In this document: positions 11,701 through 23,170 of the stretch, piece after piece
Layout of the letters: each line of letters starts with the position of its first letter
How positions within the stretch are numbered: the stretch's first letter is position 1
Assembly: GCF_027172205.1 (NCBI RefSeq)
Contig: NC_070614.1
Span: 31,310,501-31,374,500 of the forward strand
DNA length: 64,000 nucleotides
Source of the DNA: Podarcis raffonei
Taxonomy: Eukaryota > Chordata > Lepidosauria > Squamata > Lacertidae
Direction: 5' to 3'
The notes under the pieces: generated by a model
The model's database searches: none
Told to the model about the DNA's origin: nothing
What the model saw: the letters and a program-made list of their open reading frames with translations, nothing else
Made by a program: the position numbers and the translations under genes

Positions 11701-12600
11701 ACACATTATTGACATGGATAGACTAGACAATGGAATTCTTAATTTTAAGGCAAACATTGAGTTAATTGGAATGAAGTTTGGCCTATTTATCCTCCTCACC
11801 TTCATTATCATCCAACTTTCCTTTCCATTCAGTGTTGCAATCCATGGTATCCCCCAATTACTCCACTTGGTTTGGGATTCAGCTGAATTAGGTGTACAAA
11901 CACAATAAAAGCATCCTGCTAGTCTTATCTAAGGGGTTTCTATTTGCAAAAATTCCATTAAGCAAAATTATTTCAGTTAGAGTCCTTTATCTTCTTTATA
12001 GATCAGGCTGCCTCAAATCCATGTTTTACTTCCTCATTTTAACATCTCCTCAAGTGATCACCTGCAATACATGGTTGACTTCAGGAAGCAAATTAACTCC
12101 ATTATTCTCAAACCCAACTGCTTGGAAAATGTTCATTTCTTTTTAAACAGTCCCATTCCTTCACGACAAGTCAGAGGGTAAAAAGATAGAAATGTTGGGG
12201 ATGGGTGGAGCTTACTGCACTTATCTCTCCTTGCTCTGTTTGTTTGCAGGATTTACAGGTGAGTAAAAATAGGACTTATAATATAGTTCCTTATATCTCA
12301 ATAAAAAGATGTTCAAATAGAAGGTCAATGGAAGCATGTGATTGCAAAGAGCAGTTATTGTGGAACAGTCTTGAGAACAATACACAAGTGAGTACCAGAA
12401 TTTGTGGCTGCTATTCAATGAAGAATTAAACATACTTTAAACCATTAATGTTAATTATGAATTTATATATTGTTGTACATTTAATGTATATATTTGTGTT
12501 TGCTACCTTGGTATAATCCCTCACCAAAAGGAGGGGTCTAAATCCATTAAATAAATAAACATCCTTATGTACACTAAATATTCAATTAGATTGTGTTATG
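11701..12600. other. Intergenic, nothing recognised
   Basis: AT-rich sequence. A possible LINE-like tail with ATAAATAAA lies near 12545-12560. No gene is supported. Confidence 0.35.
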
Positions 12601-12604
12601 TGTG

Positions 12605-12680
12605 TTTGCATAAATAATTTATTTATTTCATAAAATTTATACACCACTTGATTGTAAAAATCCTCAGAAAGGTTTGCAAA
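12605..12680 (+). repeat. LINE 3'-end-like fragment
   Basis: A TTTATTTATTT run followed by a 'tttatacaccacttgattgtaaaaa' type block resembles the universal LINE 3' tail seen again near 28590-28640 and in the 3' modules of the plus-strand OR genes. It is short and of uncertain family. Confidence 0.35.
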
Positions 12681-12707
12681 ATGTCAAAGCTGTTTTTCAA
12701 AAAGAAA

Positions 12708-12848
12708 TAGGAAGTACTTGGCAATGCTATTCAGGGCCATATCATCATAGTCAAAATAGTAGAACAAGCTGAGGTACACATAGGAGACATAGAGCTCCAG
12801 ATCGATCTGCCAGTTGACGGTGACTTTGCAGTTGTGGCACACCTGGGA
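12708..12848 (-). pseudogene. FTH1: Ferritin heavy chain retrocopy fragment
   Basis: Minus-strand translation gives SQV...[14 protein letters not shown]...YYFD..D.AL...AKYFL, which aligns with residues 7-57 of vertebrate ferritin heavy chain, an iron-storage ferroxidase subunit. The first helix and the ferroxidase glutamate (in LELY) are still recognisable. A few residues between SQV and QID are missing, many residues are substituted, and similarity stops in both directions. No introns fall within the segment. I read it as a broken processed pseudogene. Unrelated sequence replaces the rest of the protein, so it cannot make ferritin. Confidence 0.75.
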
Positions 12849-13187
12849 ACGATGCAAAGCAATGGCAGAGTAGCTGTGGTGGTGTGGCTGGTCTTTCAAC
12901 AAAATGCTCAAGGAGTCTACCTTGGGGAACAATGTGGTCTATGATGAAGTGAAGGGTGGAGGCATGCATTTTCCCACTCTGGAGACATTGGGGGACCTCC
13001 AAGAACAAATTTAGAAGGGCATAAGCATGCACAGGAAGACAAGAAGTAGTATGTTAGCAGATCCATATAGTTAGACAACAACCAATTGATGGATTCAGAT
13101 TTAGTTTTATTTGGTCCCATTGAAATCAATGTGAAACATCCATGTGACACTCATATCCATACCTAAAGAAAATGACTATATTAATTT

Positions 13188-14165
13188 CTATATTAGAAAA
13201 CTAAAAACAAATTTATTTGAAGATGTTTTTAACCTTAACATATTTGACAAAGCAGCCTTGATCTCTTTATTTCTCATGCTGTAAATCAGTGGGTTCAGCA
13301 AAGGTGGGACCATAGAATATATCACAGTAAAAAACAAATCTAAATGTGTTGCTGTATTAGTCATGGGACTCAAATAGGAAAACAAGCCTGTGACCATAAA
13401 TGTGGAGAATACCATGAGATGTGGAAGGCAGGTAGAGAAGGCCTTTTGTCTTCCCTGTGCAGATGGCATCCTTAACACTGCACTAAAAATCTGTACATAT
13501 GTCACAAGAACAAATATAAAGCAGCCTAGCCCAACGAGAGCAAACAACAGCACAATTCCAGTTTCAATTTGATTTTTCTTAGAACAGGAAAGCTTTATTA
13601 ACTGTGGGATTTCACAGAAAAACTGATTGACAACATTGGAGCAGAAAGGAGTTGCAAAAGTGCTGACAGTGTGCAAACCTGCATAAAGAAACCCAGTGAT
13701 CCATACAGTAAGGATCATTTCAGTGCAGGCTCTCAGGTTCATCACCATCTGATATTGCAGTGGGTTGCAAATAGCAGCATACCGATCATAGGCCATGACT
13801 ATGAGGAGGAAAAAATCAGTAGATATGAAGAAGGTGAAGAATAGGACTTGAGCAACGCATCCAGAATAAGAAATGTGCCTAGAATTCATGAGTGAATTGG
13901 CCATGGATTTGGGAATAATGACTGAAACTTGGCCCAGGTCCTGCATGGCTAAGTTCATTAGAAAGAGGTACATGGGGGTGTGCAGACGATGGTCAAAGGC
14001 TACTGCAGAGATGATGAGAAGATTCCCTGTTACAATTGCCAAGTACAATACCAGGAATATTACAAAATGTATTATCTGAAATTCCCGAACTTTTGAGAAT
14101 TCCAGGAGTAGAAACTCTGAAACAAAGGATTGGTTAGCTATAGTTTGGTCTTTGCTTTGGTCCAT
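13188..14165 (-). CDS. OR-3: olfactory receptor, family 14-like, paralogue of OR-1
   Basis: An intact odorant receptor of 325 residues with NQS at residue 11, PMYLFLMNLAMQDLG, the helix-3 motif in the variant form MAYDRYAAIC (alanine for the usual valine), KAFSTCLPHLMVF and NPLIYSMRNKEIKAAL. The start at 14165 sits 5 bases after a splice acceptor (TTTTTGCAG, AG at 14171-14172). The partner donor at 15957-15958 implies a 5'-UTR intron of about 1.8 kb. It differs from OR-1 by only about 4 percent over a 480-bp stretch of the coding exon that I compared by eye, while the introns are far more diverged. OR-3 also keeps the hydrophobic C-terminal tail seen in OR-1. Confidence 0.96.
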   Translation of the reverse strand: MDQSKDQTIANQSFVSEFLLLEFSKVREFQIIHFVIFLVLYLAIVTGNLLIISAVAFDHRLHTPMYLFLMNLAMQDLGQVSVIIPKSMANSLMNSRHISYSGCVAQVLFFTFFISTDFFLLIVMAYDRYAAICNPLQYQMVMNLRACTEMILTVWITGFLYAGLHTVSTFATPFCSNVVNQFFCEIPQLIKLSCSKKNQIETGIVLLFALVGLGCFIFVLVTYVQIFSAVLRMPSAQGRQKAFSTCLPHLMVFSTFMVTGLFSYLSPMTNTATHLDLFFTVIYSMVPPLLNPLIYSMRNKEIKAALSNMLRLKTSSNKFVFSFLI

Positions 14166-14170
14166 GCTTT

Positions 14171-15958
14171 CTGCAAAAAGAAACAGAAGTACAAAGTTTT
14201 AATGACAGCAGAATATTCTAGTAATATAACACTTCAGCCTGGAGAATTTAACATTTCATACTCCTGGAGGTGGACTCCATTGTCTCCAAGACAGATGGAT
14301 GCCAACACCCCCCCAAAAAAAAATGGTGCATTGGAATCCCCGATCTGGACCTTGTGTAGAGTAGAGAAGAATTTGCTCTCCAACATAAGAATGAGTTTCA
14401 AATTTTTACTGGAAACAGTCTTAAAATAGTTGCAAAACAAAAGTTGCAATTACAAAATAACACATTGCTCTTGCCTGCACCATGAGTTGTGAAGGACATC
14501 AGCAGCCTTCAGAGCTCCCATGGATGTAACTTCAGCATTCTGGGTGGTGTAAAATAACATCTGAAGAATTTTGAGGGAGATAAGTAACAAACTCAACTGT
14601 AAGACAAGAAACAATGCCTAGGTTGAGTTTCCAAAAAGTTTCCACAAAAGTTATAATACTGGATAGATATTTTGGGTGTGGGATTAGAACAGCTAAGGAT
14701 GTCTACTAAATACCAGCTTGAAATGTAGCTAGGTCACTCTTCACAACATGGATCAAATGTGGTTTGGGAGGAAATGCAGCAGTTCTTAAAAAATGACCAG
14801 AGACATGTGGCTTGTGGCTTATGCTGTGTGTATACCACTTCTCAAACCAGTGATAGGAGCACACAAAGAAATGGGGACTGTGCACACAGCCTAACCCTGC
14901 ACACCAAAGGATTTTAAGCTTTCTCCTGTTGAATATCAGCACCTACTTTCCCCCACAGGGTGCCATTTTTGAGGGGGACAATATCAGAAGGGAACAAAAG
15001 TACACTGGGAAAAATACTCTATAAATAAGCGCTTAAAGAATTGTGAGAGAAAAATAGGAAGAGTGAGGGTAAAAGACCTAAACACATTGAAAGTGGTTCT
15101 TACAACTCACTGACATACAGTCCTGTCCTACGTATGTTCAATTTGGATGTAATTTTCAGTTAAGAGTGCATGGGGCTGCAGCTGAATAGATCCACAATGT
15201 GATAAAGTCTGTTACATGAGAACCAGGCACTTTGAAATTAAACAGAAAGTTAATGATTTTTTCAGATGCAGCAGGTAATAAGTATTCTGCCATCAAAGCA
15301 TCAGAGAAGCCACAGTATATTATGAAAGGAGCACAAACTCTCTTTCCTCCTCTGAAATTTCACTAGCTTAGTTAAAACCTTTCAATTTCCCAATACAGAT
15401 GGAAACTTTCAAATAAATTTTGGAAGGCTTGCGAAAACTCACTCAATCTTTCCTTAAGTTCCTCTTCCTACTTTCCTCGGATGTTTTGCCACTGAAGAAA
15501 CCCCCAAATTCACTTCAGTTTGAAATGTTAAAGGCAGCTCTTGCTTTATTGATTGTGGTTCTGCATTCTAGCCAACACAACACCCTGTTTTTAAAACTTA
15601 AAGAACTCATTTATTTTTTGTGTGTGAAGAATAAAAAAGGATTCCCATGTCCAGGAAAAAATCTCACATTCATCAAGATTTTCTTATAAACAAACAAACA
15701 AACAAAGAAACTTCAACGTTTTCCAACTCAGGACCTGCTTTTAACCCACACATAAAGTTGAGAACAATTGATTAATCCTGTACTATACATTTGCATGGTG
15801 GTGGTGCTCCTGTTGCAGCCTATACTGAATCGGGCCATGACCTATTAGTTGGCAACAAGTGATTTAATGGATATACATGTGAGATCCATTAAGTAACTCC
15901 TGTGGTGTTAGGTAAGGTTTGAACTATATGAATTAATTTAGTAATATTTTTCTCTTAC
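14171..15958 (-). other. Putative 5'-UTR intron of OR-3
   Basis: It is bounded on the minus strand by a GTAAGA donor (15958 downwards) and a TTTTTGCAG acceptor at 14171. It is alignable in part with the OR-1 intron (about 4.0-5.2 kb). No gene is seen inside. Confidence 0.5.
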
Positions 15959-16125
15959 CTTCAGATGTGCTTTCTCCTCTAATGACTTCAGCTGTCTGTG
16001 CATTTGGATAGTCATCCATAAAAGCATATGAAACCCAACCAGTCCTTGATGGCCAAAAATATGTATTCAGCAAGGGGAGGAGGGTACAGTAATATCTGGT
16101 TTGTGTTCCTAGAGATTTGCTCTCT
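15959..16125 (-). promoter_or_regulatory. Candidate 5' non-coding exon/promoter region of OR-3
   Basis: The sequence 5' of the donor is conserved with 5238-5400 near OR-1, including GGATAGTCAT and GTTCCTAGAGATTTGCTC blocks (plus-strand reading). The exon boundary rests on the donor; the transcription start is unknown. Confidence 0.35.
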
Positions 16126-16743
16126 TGAGTTTAATGCATTCTTCATTAAATTGTTTTTCCATTGATATATAATTTTATGGTATTACTCCAGAATAAAGTG
16201 GTGTTATGAGCCATCAAATCTTGGAAATACACTTTTCCCCAAAAGGTTTCCACAATTTTGGCCACTAGTGTAGCTATAGAAATTGTAGGAATCACTCATT
16301 TCACAACCCCCTCCCCTCTACTGGTATGCCTTGGCAAAATGTATATATAAAAAAAATAGATGCAAAGCTCCCACAGCTCTAACAGGACAGCACTTAACCC
16401 AGCGATCCCTAGGACTCTGTATATCTGCTTCACTTTAAGGACAGGCATACTCCCCCCTTCCTCCCCATTTCTGGTTCTGTAGGCTTTTAGAATAATTAGG
16501 GGATCTCTTGATTTTTAATCAAAGTGTGTTTGTATTGTAATGTGCTACTTGCTAGATTGCAACTTTGCTATCTAAAGCAGCATTTTTTTATATTCTATCA
16601 CTCCTATTTTATATAATAAACCAAGCTTTCTCTGTTTCTTTGTGTGAGAACTTCTTGTGGGCATAAGATTAGCGGTTAACACACATCCATCACAAGAGCA
16701 CGTCAAAACTCCAGCAAAAGATCCTAAACTTCTCAGCTGTATG

Positions 16744-16745
<2 letters not shown>
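16126..16745. other. Intergenic, nothing recognised
   Basis: AT-rich spacer without recognised gene or transposon. Confidence 0.35.
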
Positions 16746-16781
<36 letters not shown>

Positions 16782-17105
16782 TTTTATTTATACCCCACCC
16801 TCCCCGGCTAGAGCTGGGCTTAGGGCAGCTAACACCAGTAAAATCATAATAAAAACATAATACAGAAAAATTTAAAATACAGGTTGAAATGCAATTTAAA
16901 ATGCAGCCTCATTTTAAAAGTAGCCCATAGATCAAAACAGTAAGGCGAAGGAAATGTAAGGGTTAGACTGAGTCCAAACCAAAGGCCAGGTGGAACAGCT
17001 AAACATACATGAATGCTGGCAGTGCAAACAGACACAGCATAACACCCACCCACCCACCCATAACAACAATCTGGAACACCCTCAACCCCCACCACTTCCT
17101 GCTGC
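16746..17105 (-). repeat. L2-like LINE 3' end with (AAT)12 tail
   Basis: Read on the minus strand it contains a block like AGCTGTTCCACCTGGCCTTTGG and later GCTGCCCTAAGCCCAGCTCT...GGGGAGGGTGGGGTATAAATAAAAA, followed by an (ATT)n run at 16746-16781. The same block order ends the L2 copy at 37090-38522. It is 5'-truncated and diverged. Confidence 0.7.
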
Positions 17106-17748
17106 TTGGCTAATCAGATTTACATCAGCCACATAACAGTCCTTTTTTTTTTAAATTTGAGAGGAAGAATGCAGTACCTAACCATTGATGCAACTAGGCT
17201 ATGTTGACGAGTATGTTTATGTAAGAATGCCAACACCAAGACAGAGGAATCAGTTTCTGACCATTGGCAGAGTGTAGCTACATCCCACCAGTGCCAGACT
17301 TTGGGATTTAAAATTTCAGTGGCACCATGTGAAATGCCAAAATTCAGCATCCCCCACCTCTCAACTTCTGTTCTTCATCATGGCTGTGGCGTCTTCTCGG
17401 CTTGGCACCCAGTGTGGACGAACCAGTTTCACTCCCCTAATTCCGCCTCTGATCCCACTGCCTTAAGGAGTGATGGCTAGGGCTGGTGTACTGAACACTT
17501 CTGATCCATGAAATCAGAGGAATGACTATGCTAGTGTTGCATGCGCTCCAGTCTCTAAGTGGTGAGAGACTCCAGGGGTGCCAAAACTTTCCCAGGTTTG
17601 GTTTCTTTGGGATGATGTCACTGGAAATTGTGTTGTTTTCAGGATATATGGTTTTATTTTTATAAATATATACAATCTGAGCATAAGATGGGAGGAGTCA
17701 CAGCATTAACACTCTGGCATTCTGATGTAAAAAATGGAGTTTGGTGTT

Positions 17749-18648
17749 TGTTACCCAACTCCCCAAGGGACTCTGAATCCCCTAAGTCCATGATTGGTCA
17801 GAGAAAAATGGATAGAGGCTGGATCCAGTGGAAAGCAAGGCAGATATTTATTTTTCTGTTGCAACAGAATTCCTTCCCCTCCCTAAACAAAAGTGTGCAT
17901 CCTTTAAAGACTTTTGACATTACCCAACTCCCTTAGCCCAAAGATCATCTCAATATCATCATATATACATCATAGGAGGTGGTCTACAGCAGAAATCCTG
18001 TCTGCCAGGATACCTGATAATTTGTCGCTGATTGCATTACCTGGGCAGCCTGGCCATTGTGATGGTTTGGTGATGGTTAAAATTTTAGTTCCTGTATCCA
18101 GGTCACAGGCTCACCCTAATCATACACAAATATGCCCTTAAGACAGAATTTGTAAGCAAAAAGACAATGAGAAGGCTTTCCCCATTTGCCTCCCTTACTA
18201 TAGAGGAATATTTCAGGTCATTGGGAGAGTCAAAATGATTTCAGGATTACTCTCCTGTACTATGTCAGACACATGGTTTACATATTTAGATATGTATGCA
18301 TTTATGAATATTTATTATATATTTGAGACCTTAGAATTCTTATAACTACCTTGCTTCCCCATTATGTCTCTATGGGTCTGCAAAACCAGAGCTTTGGTTT
18401 CAGCACTGAGCATTTCCAGTCTCTGTCTTTCGAGTTTTCAGTTCCCTGCCTATTCTCCTTCTTACAAGATGACCTAGTCTCCATTCAGGTGAGAGGCAAA
18501 GACTTGCACCCTTCCTCTGGAAGCACCATTAGCTAGTTGTTCCTATAGAAACATGTGCAGCTCTTTAGTCATGCAAATAGGGTGTTTAACAGTCTTAGCC
18601 AGGTCTTAACAAAAGAGACTGACGTGATCCCTCTGCTCGATTCCAACA
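17749..18648 (-). mobile_element. Possible solo LTR (fossil)
   Basis: The minus-strand reading starts TGTTGGAATC and can end TTGGGTAACA. A polyadenylation signal AATAAA sits within a TCTGCC-CTTGCTTTCC context about 100 bp before the end, resembling the R/U5 region of a retroviral LTR. No matching target-site duplication or internal coding region is visible, so the ends are tentative. Confidence 0.35.
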
Positions 18649-19504
18649 TTACATACTGTATATCAAAATTACAGCCTTGTTTTGTTTGAGAACCATAAGC
18701 ATCAGCTAAACAAAGCCTCCAATCCTATAGCACAAGATATTACACCTGTATAACATAGAAGAACAGAATTATATCTGTTTGCATTTTAACAGAATGAAAC
18801 CTCGCATTATATCAACATCAAGGGAATTAGAAGCGAGGGCGGGGAATGGGGATCTGTGCAGATCAGGCCTACATCAAGATGTTAGAATGTCCCATTCTTA
18901 TTCAGATGAATGGTGTATCACACCAATTTCAGGTGAATCCCAACACATGTGTCATTAACTACTCAAACCAGGTTGATGGAATGTAGAAGAAAATGTTTGA
19001 AGCTTATATTTTTATTTGAGCAATGAGTGACTAATTTTTATATTCAGTTGTAAGTTATCTCATATTTCTTTCAATATCTAAGAAAGAACGGATATTATTG
19101 TTTCAGTGTGAGATATATATAGACACACCCATTCATGAAAATGCACTAGACTGCTTAACAAATTTAAAACGGGCTGATTGATCGATTAAAAATGGCTCTT
19201 TCTTTAAAACCCTAAGCATACTTACAATTACAATCCAATTACAATAGGATTAATGCTTTGAAATAGTTCTAAAACTGCTGACCTTTTTCTTCTATAACAA
19301 ACAAGAGAAGATATTTAGGACTGCAATGGACAAAGCACACATTGGCCATGCTGGCTGAGACAGATGGGAGTTGAATTCCAACAACATGGGAACCACATTA
19401 ACTTCCCCTATTTTGATTGTGTATCAAAACATTCATACACTTTAACATCATTACATACAAAACCCTGCATAAAGGATAACACCACAAATTGTATCCTTAG
19501 ACAG
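18649..19504. other. Intergenic spacer downstream of OR-4
   Basis: No gene or named repeat was recognised in about 850 bp of AT-rich sequence. Confidence 0.35.
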
Positions 19505-20422
19505 CTATTTCAATCCTAAAATCTTGGACATAGCGACCTTAATCTCCTTATTCCTCATGCTATATATCACTGGATTCATCATGGGTGGAATCACGGAATA
19601 TATAACGGCAAAGACCATATTTGTATGTGAGGAGGCATGCTGTATGGGTCTTAGGTAAACAAGTGCTCCACCAGACAGGAACATGGAGAAAACAACGAGG
19701 TGGGGAATGCAAGTTGAGAAAGCTTTTTGCCTTCCCTGTGATGAGGGCATTCTCAGAACTGTACTGAAGATCTGGACATAGGTTACAATTATAAAAATAA
19801 AGCAGCCAAATGCTATAGCCACACTTAAGAAAAGAAGTGCATTTTCAAGTATGTATAACTTTGAGCAGGAGATCTTTACAAGCTGAGGGACCTCACAGAA
19901 GAACTGATCAACAATATTGGAGCAGAATGTCATGGCAAAAGTGCTGCCAGTGTGCAGCACAGCATAGAGAAGACCACTGAGCCATGCACTGCCTGCCATC
20001 TGAATGCAGGCACCTTGATTCATAATTGCCTCATACCGTAGTGGATTGCAGATGGCGACATACCGATCATGTGCCATGACAGTGAGGAGGGTGTAATCTG
20101 ATGCTGCAAAAAGCAGAAAGAAATAAACCTGAGTGACACATCCAGAATAAGAAATCACCCTAGTATTTGAAAGGGAATTTGACATCGATTTGGGTATTGT
20201 GACTGAAACTGAGCCAAGATCAGTCACAGCTAAGTTCATCAGGAAGAAATACATAGGAGTGTGAAGGTGATGATCAAGAGCTACTGCGGAAATGATGAGA
20301 AGATTTCCTGTGACAGTGGCCAAATAAAAAAGCAAGAACACAAAGAATTGTGTTATCTGCAGTTCTCGAACATTAGAAAACTCCAAGAGCAGAAACGTGT
20401 TCACAGAAGTTTGGTTAGACAT
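19505..20422 (-). CDS. OR-4: olfactory receptor, family 14-like
   Basis: An odorant receptor of 305 residues and the shortest intact member, ending just after helix 7 (NPVIYSMRNKEIKVAMSKILGLK). NQT at residue 3 is a glycosylation site. TGNLLIISAVALDHHLHTPMY, the helix-1 to helix-2 segment, is very close to OR-1 and OR-3. The helix-3 motif reads MAHDRYVAIC, with histidine in place of the usual tyrosine. KAFSTCIPHLVVF is present. The start at 20422 (MSNQTS) is the first in-frame ATG and gives the expected N-terminal length. A CAG two bases before a GATGAAAAG leader could be its splice acceptor, but no donor was found. The frame is intact. Confidence 0.94.
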   Translation of the reverse strand: MSNQTSVNTFLLLEFSNVRELQITQFFVFLLFYLATVTGNLLIISAVALDHHLHTPMYFFLMNLAVTDLGSVSVTIPKSMSNSLSNTRVISYSGCVTQVYFFLLFAASDYTLLTVMAHDRYVAICNPLRYEAIMNQGACIQMAGSAWLSGLLYAVLHTGSTFAMTFCSNIVDQFFCEVPQLVKISCSKLYILENALLFLSVAIAFGCFIFIIVTYVQIFSTVLRMPSSQGRQKAFSTCIPHLVVFSMFLSGGALVYLRPIQHASSHTNMVFAVIYSVIPPMMNPVIYSMRNKEIKVAMSKILGLK

Positions 20423-21049
20423 CTTTTCATCTCTGATTTAAATTGCAAAATGCTCTACGGAAGGAAAAAAGGGAAGAAAGTTGTTAACATTATTGCATGG
20501 TCTAAAGAAGAGTTAACCTCAAGTGCTATTAATTTAAATTGAATTTAGTAATGTCCGTCAGGTGAGATTCAAAAAAGCCAGAGAGCAGAATGTGTTGCAG
20601 TAGGTTTCCTATTACTATGAAGTTCTCCTCTCACATAACAATAGCTAAGGAAAATATAAGTTGCTCATGTTAACTAGAATGTGTGAGATAAAGAACATAC
20701 AACTGTGTCTCCTATAGATCCTGGCATACAGTATATTGTACTTTCATTAAGCTTACATTAAATATGAATTACTTGAGAGAAAAAGATGTAATCATTGTAA
20801 CATAATACGTAATATTTATACAATAATATACAATATTTATACAATAATGATATATATGAGAACACAGAACAGAGCAGGAGTGGCTGGTATAATGGAGTTG
20901 TGCCTTGCTGCCAACTTTTCGACAGTGACATTGTTGCCACTTGCCAGCAAAAAGTGACTCTGCCAATGAGCCCCCCGCCCCCAACGGACTTCCCCACTGT
21001 CCTGCCCACCTCCCTATTAGCCTAGTAAGCAACAGCTCAATAAAGACAT
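20423..21049. other. Spacer upstream of OR-4
   Basis: Presumed 5' flank of OR-4. No splice donor or promoter motif could be assigned with confidence, and no repeat was recognised. Confidence 0.3.
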
Positions 21050-21164
21050 CTGAAGGAAGCCTTGTTTAGGGAAGTTTTTAATGACTAATGTTTTAATGTA
21101 TTTTAAATCTTTTGTTGCCCAGAGTGTCTGAGGAGACCCAGCCAGATGGGTGGGGTAGAAATAA

Positions 21165-21210
<46 letters not shown>
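21050..21210 (+). repeat. LINE 3' end with (ATT)n tail
   Basis: A GTTTAGGGAAGTTTTTAATG block is followed by CCCAGAGTGTCTGAGGAGACCCAGCCAGATGGG, GGGGTAGAAATAAA and an (ATT)15-16 run at about 21164-21210. This is a common squamate LINE (L2/CR1-like) tail architecture. Only about 160 bp remain. Confidence 0.6.
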
Positions 21211-21213
<3 letters not shown>

Positions 21214-23012
21214 GTACCACCTTTCCAAGTTAGTCATTCCTGGAATAGAGACAAAACCCGGAATGGTAGTAGTTGTAATAAGCAAAAAGCTTTCTAACAA
21301 TCCTTAAGAAGCTCTTATTTACAAACACCTACTCAGAATGTCTTTCTGGGTGACTGCAAAGAAGAAGAGAAGCCAGGATTATGTGAGGTTTGGTGCCAAA
21401 AGCTTCCTGAAATTTTATCTGAACCAACTCTAATATTTACTCCAAGGATGAGGCACCAGTGGCTCTCCTGTTATTGTTGTTTACCAACTCTCAGTAGCCC
21501 CAGGCAGCATAGCCAATGGTCAGGGATGATGAAACTTAAATTTTTGGAGGGACACAGGTTTCTTCTTAAACCCAGGTATGGAGTTCTACAAACTCCAAAA
21601 ACATTCACCACTTGCTTCCCCACATTTCCTTGTTAAATTTGAAAACAAACAAACAAACAAACAGAAGAAAACACCACCTTGATTTAATATAGTTTCAGTC
21701 TTTGCTTTTTTTACCCCATGCTCTCGGGCTGAGCATTTTTTAGTCAGTATTTGTGGTTCTAAGAAAGAACCTGTCTTATGGTTTCAGTGATGTGATGTGA
21801 TATAATGTGATGTCTGTGTGTACACACAGACATATACATACACAGATAGAGAGAGAGAGAGAAAGAGAGAGGGGGGAATTCAGATATGACCTAGAGCCAA
21901 TAATTTTGTTTTGACTCTTATTGAAAACAAGATTCTTATTTAAGAAATGATATGTGGATTTATGTATACTAACATCATACTTCTAGTTAGCTTTAGGCTG
22001 AGAAGATGATCTGCTTTACTCCTCAAGTCCTAACCACAACACACCACACCATAGACAAATGGAGAAAGAATAGATTCATGGATGACAGAGCATGAGGCAA
22101 AACATGAAAACTTCTAATAGAATAGCTTAAAAGAATGACTTACTTTTTCATTCATAGAGTCATTTCCCCTTAGCATGAAATCCTTCTCTATACACTCAAG
22201 AATATTGTGCTGGCAAAAGCTGTAACTATAATGTTTAAGAGCCAGCCACAAGGTTTGCCAGGAACATCTATAAATACTGGCAAATGAAGATTTATGTTGC
22301 TTTGGGGCTTGGGGTGTCTTGCTCTCAAGAGTCCAGCATAACTATGTAGAAGAGGCAAATGTGTTATTGACGTCTAAAAGTTTGGTTTGTGTTTCCAAAT
22401 TAGTAACAAATGAGCTGAGTTATGATGAAGGAGAAAGTATGATTACTCATGTGAGCTAAACCCATCTCTTTCATTACCTTCTTCTTTTTTCCTGTTTGAT
22501 TTACATACTCCAAATGGCCACTAATCACATTTTGTTAAAACAGTGAAAAATGATAAAATGTGCCTGTCTATCTCTGTGTATGACCAAGGAGAAGATTTGA
22601 ATGGAAGGTTACTTTATTGGTTTTAGGAGTCTGAAATCAAGCTGAAGGAAGTGGAGGAGACTTAGAACAAATAACTTCTTAAGGAAAAAGAAAAGAAAAG
22701 GTGGGCTGAAAGTGGCCTAAATGGCTGAACACATACATCATGTATGTGGGACCAGTCTGTGAATAAATATCAGGACACTGTCCCCTGTGCTTTCTATGAC
22801 TTTTCTGGCACTGTGTGGGTTAGGTATGACAATAATTCTCATCTAAGGGCCATCTTAGACCTTTCTTTACATTGAGATGTGGAACACCAGGATCTCTTGC
22901 TCCAAAGCTTGACTGCTGCTAGTCAGACGTCCCAGTGGGTTAAACCCTGCAGAATTTGCTGGAACTTTAACAACAGCAGCAGATGCAGTCTCCACTCCTG
23001 CAGGTTTTCAGA
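21211..23012. other. Spacer between oppositely oriented OR groups, left part
   Basis: No gene was recognised. Local simple sequence includes GTGATGTGAT repeats near 21785-21815 and a (GA)n run at about 21846-21868. Confidence 0.4.
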
Positions 23013-23170
23013 CACCACGTAAAGAGGTGAGCCCACCCCAGTTCAAATTGTGGCAAAATAAATTAGGACTGTTGGCACCCTCCCAATCGCCTCCATGGCT
23101 TCAATCTGGGAAGGCACCAAGATTACATACCGTGGGTCAATCTGGAGACCTCCACCTTGTCCCAAATCCA
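23013..23170. repeat. Unclassified dispersed repeat, copy 2
   Basis: Collinear with 5830-6000 in the same orientation. Both lie in minus-strand OR territory or just beyond it, so this could be a relic of the duplicated OR unit rather than a transposon. Confidence 0.45.

Noticed and set aside
12751-13032. Overlapping minus-strand frames next to the ferritin fragment
   Set aside because: Only the 12708-12848 segment matches ferritin; the neighbouring frames have no recognisable homology.
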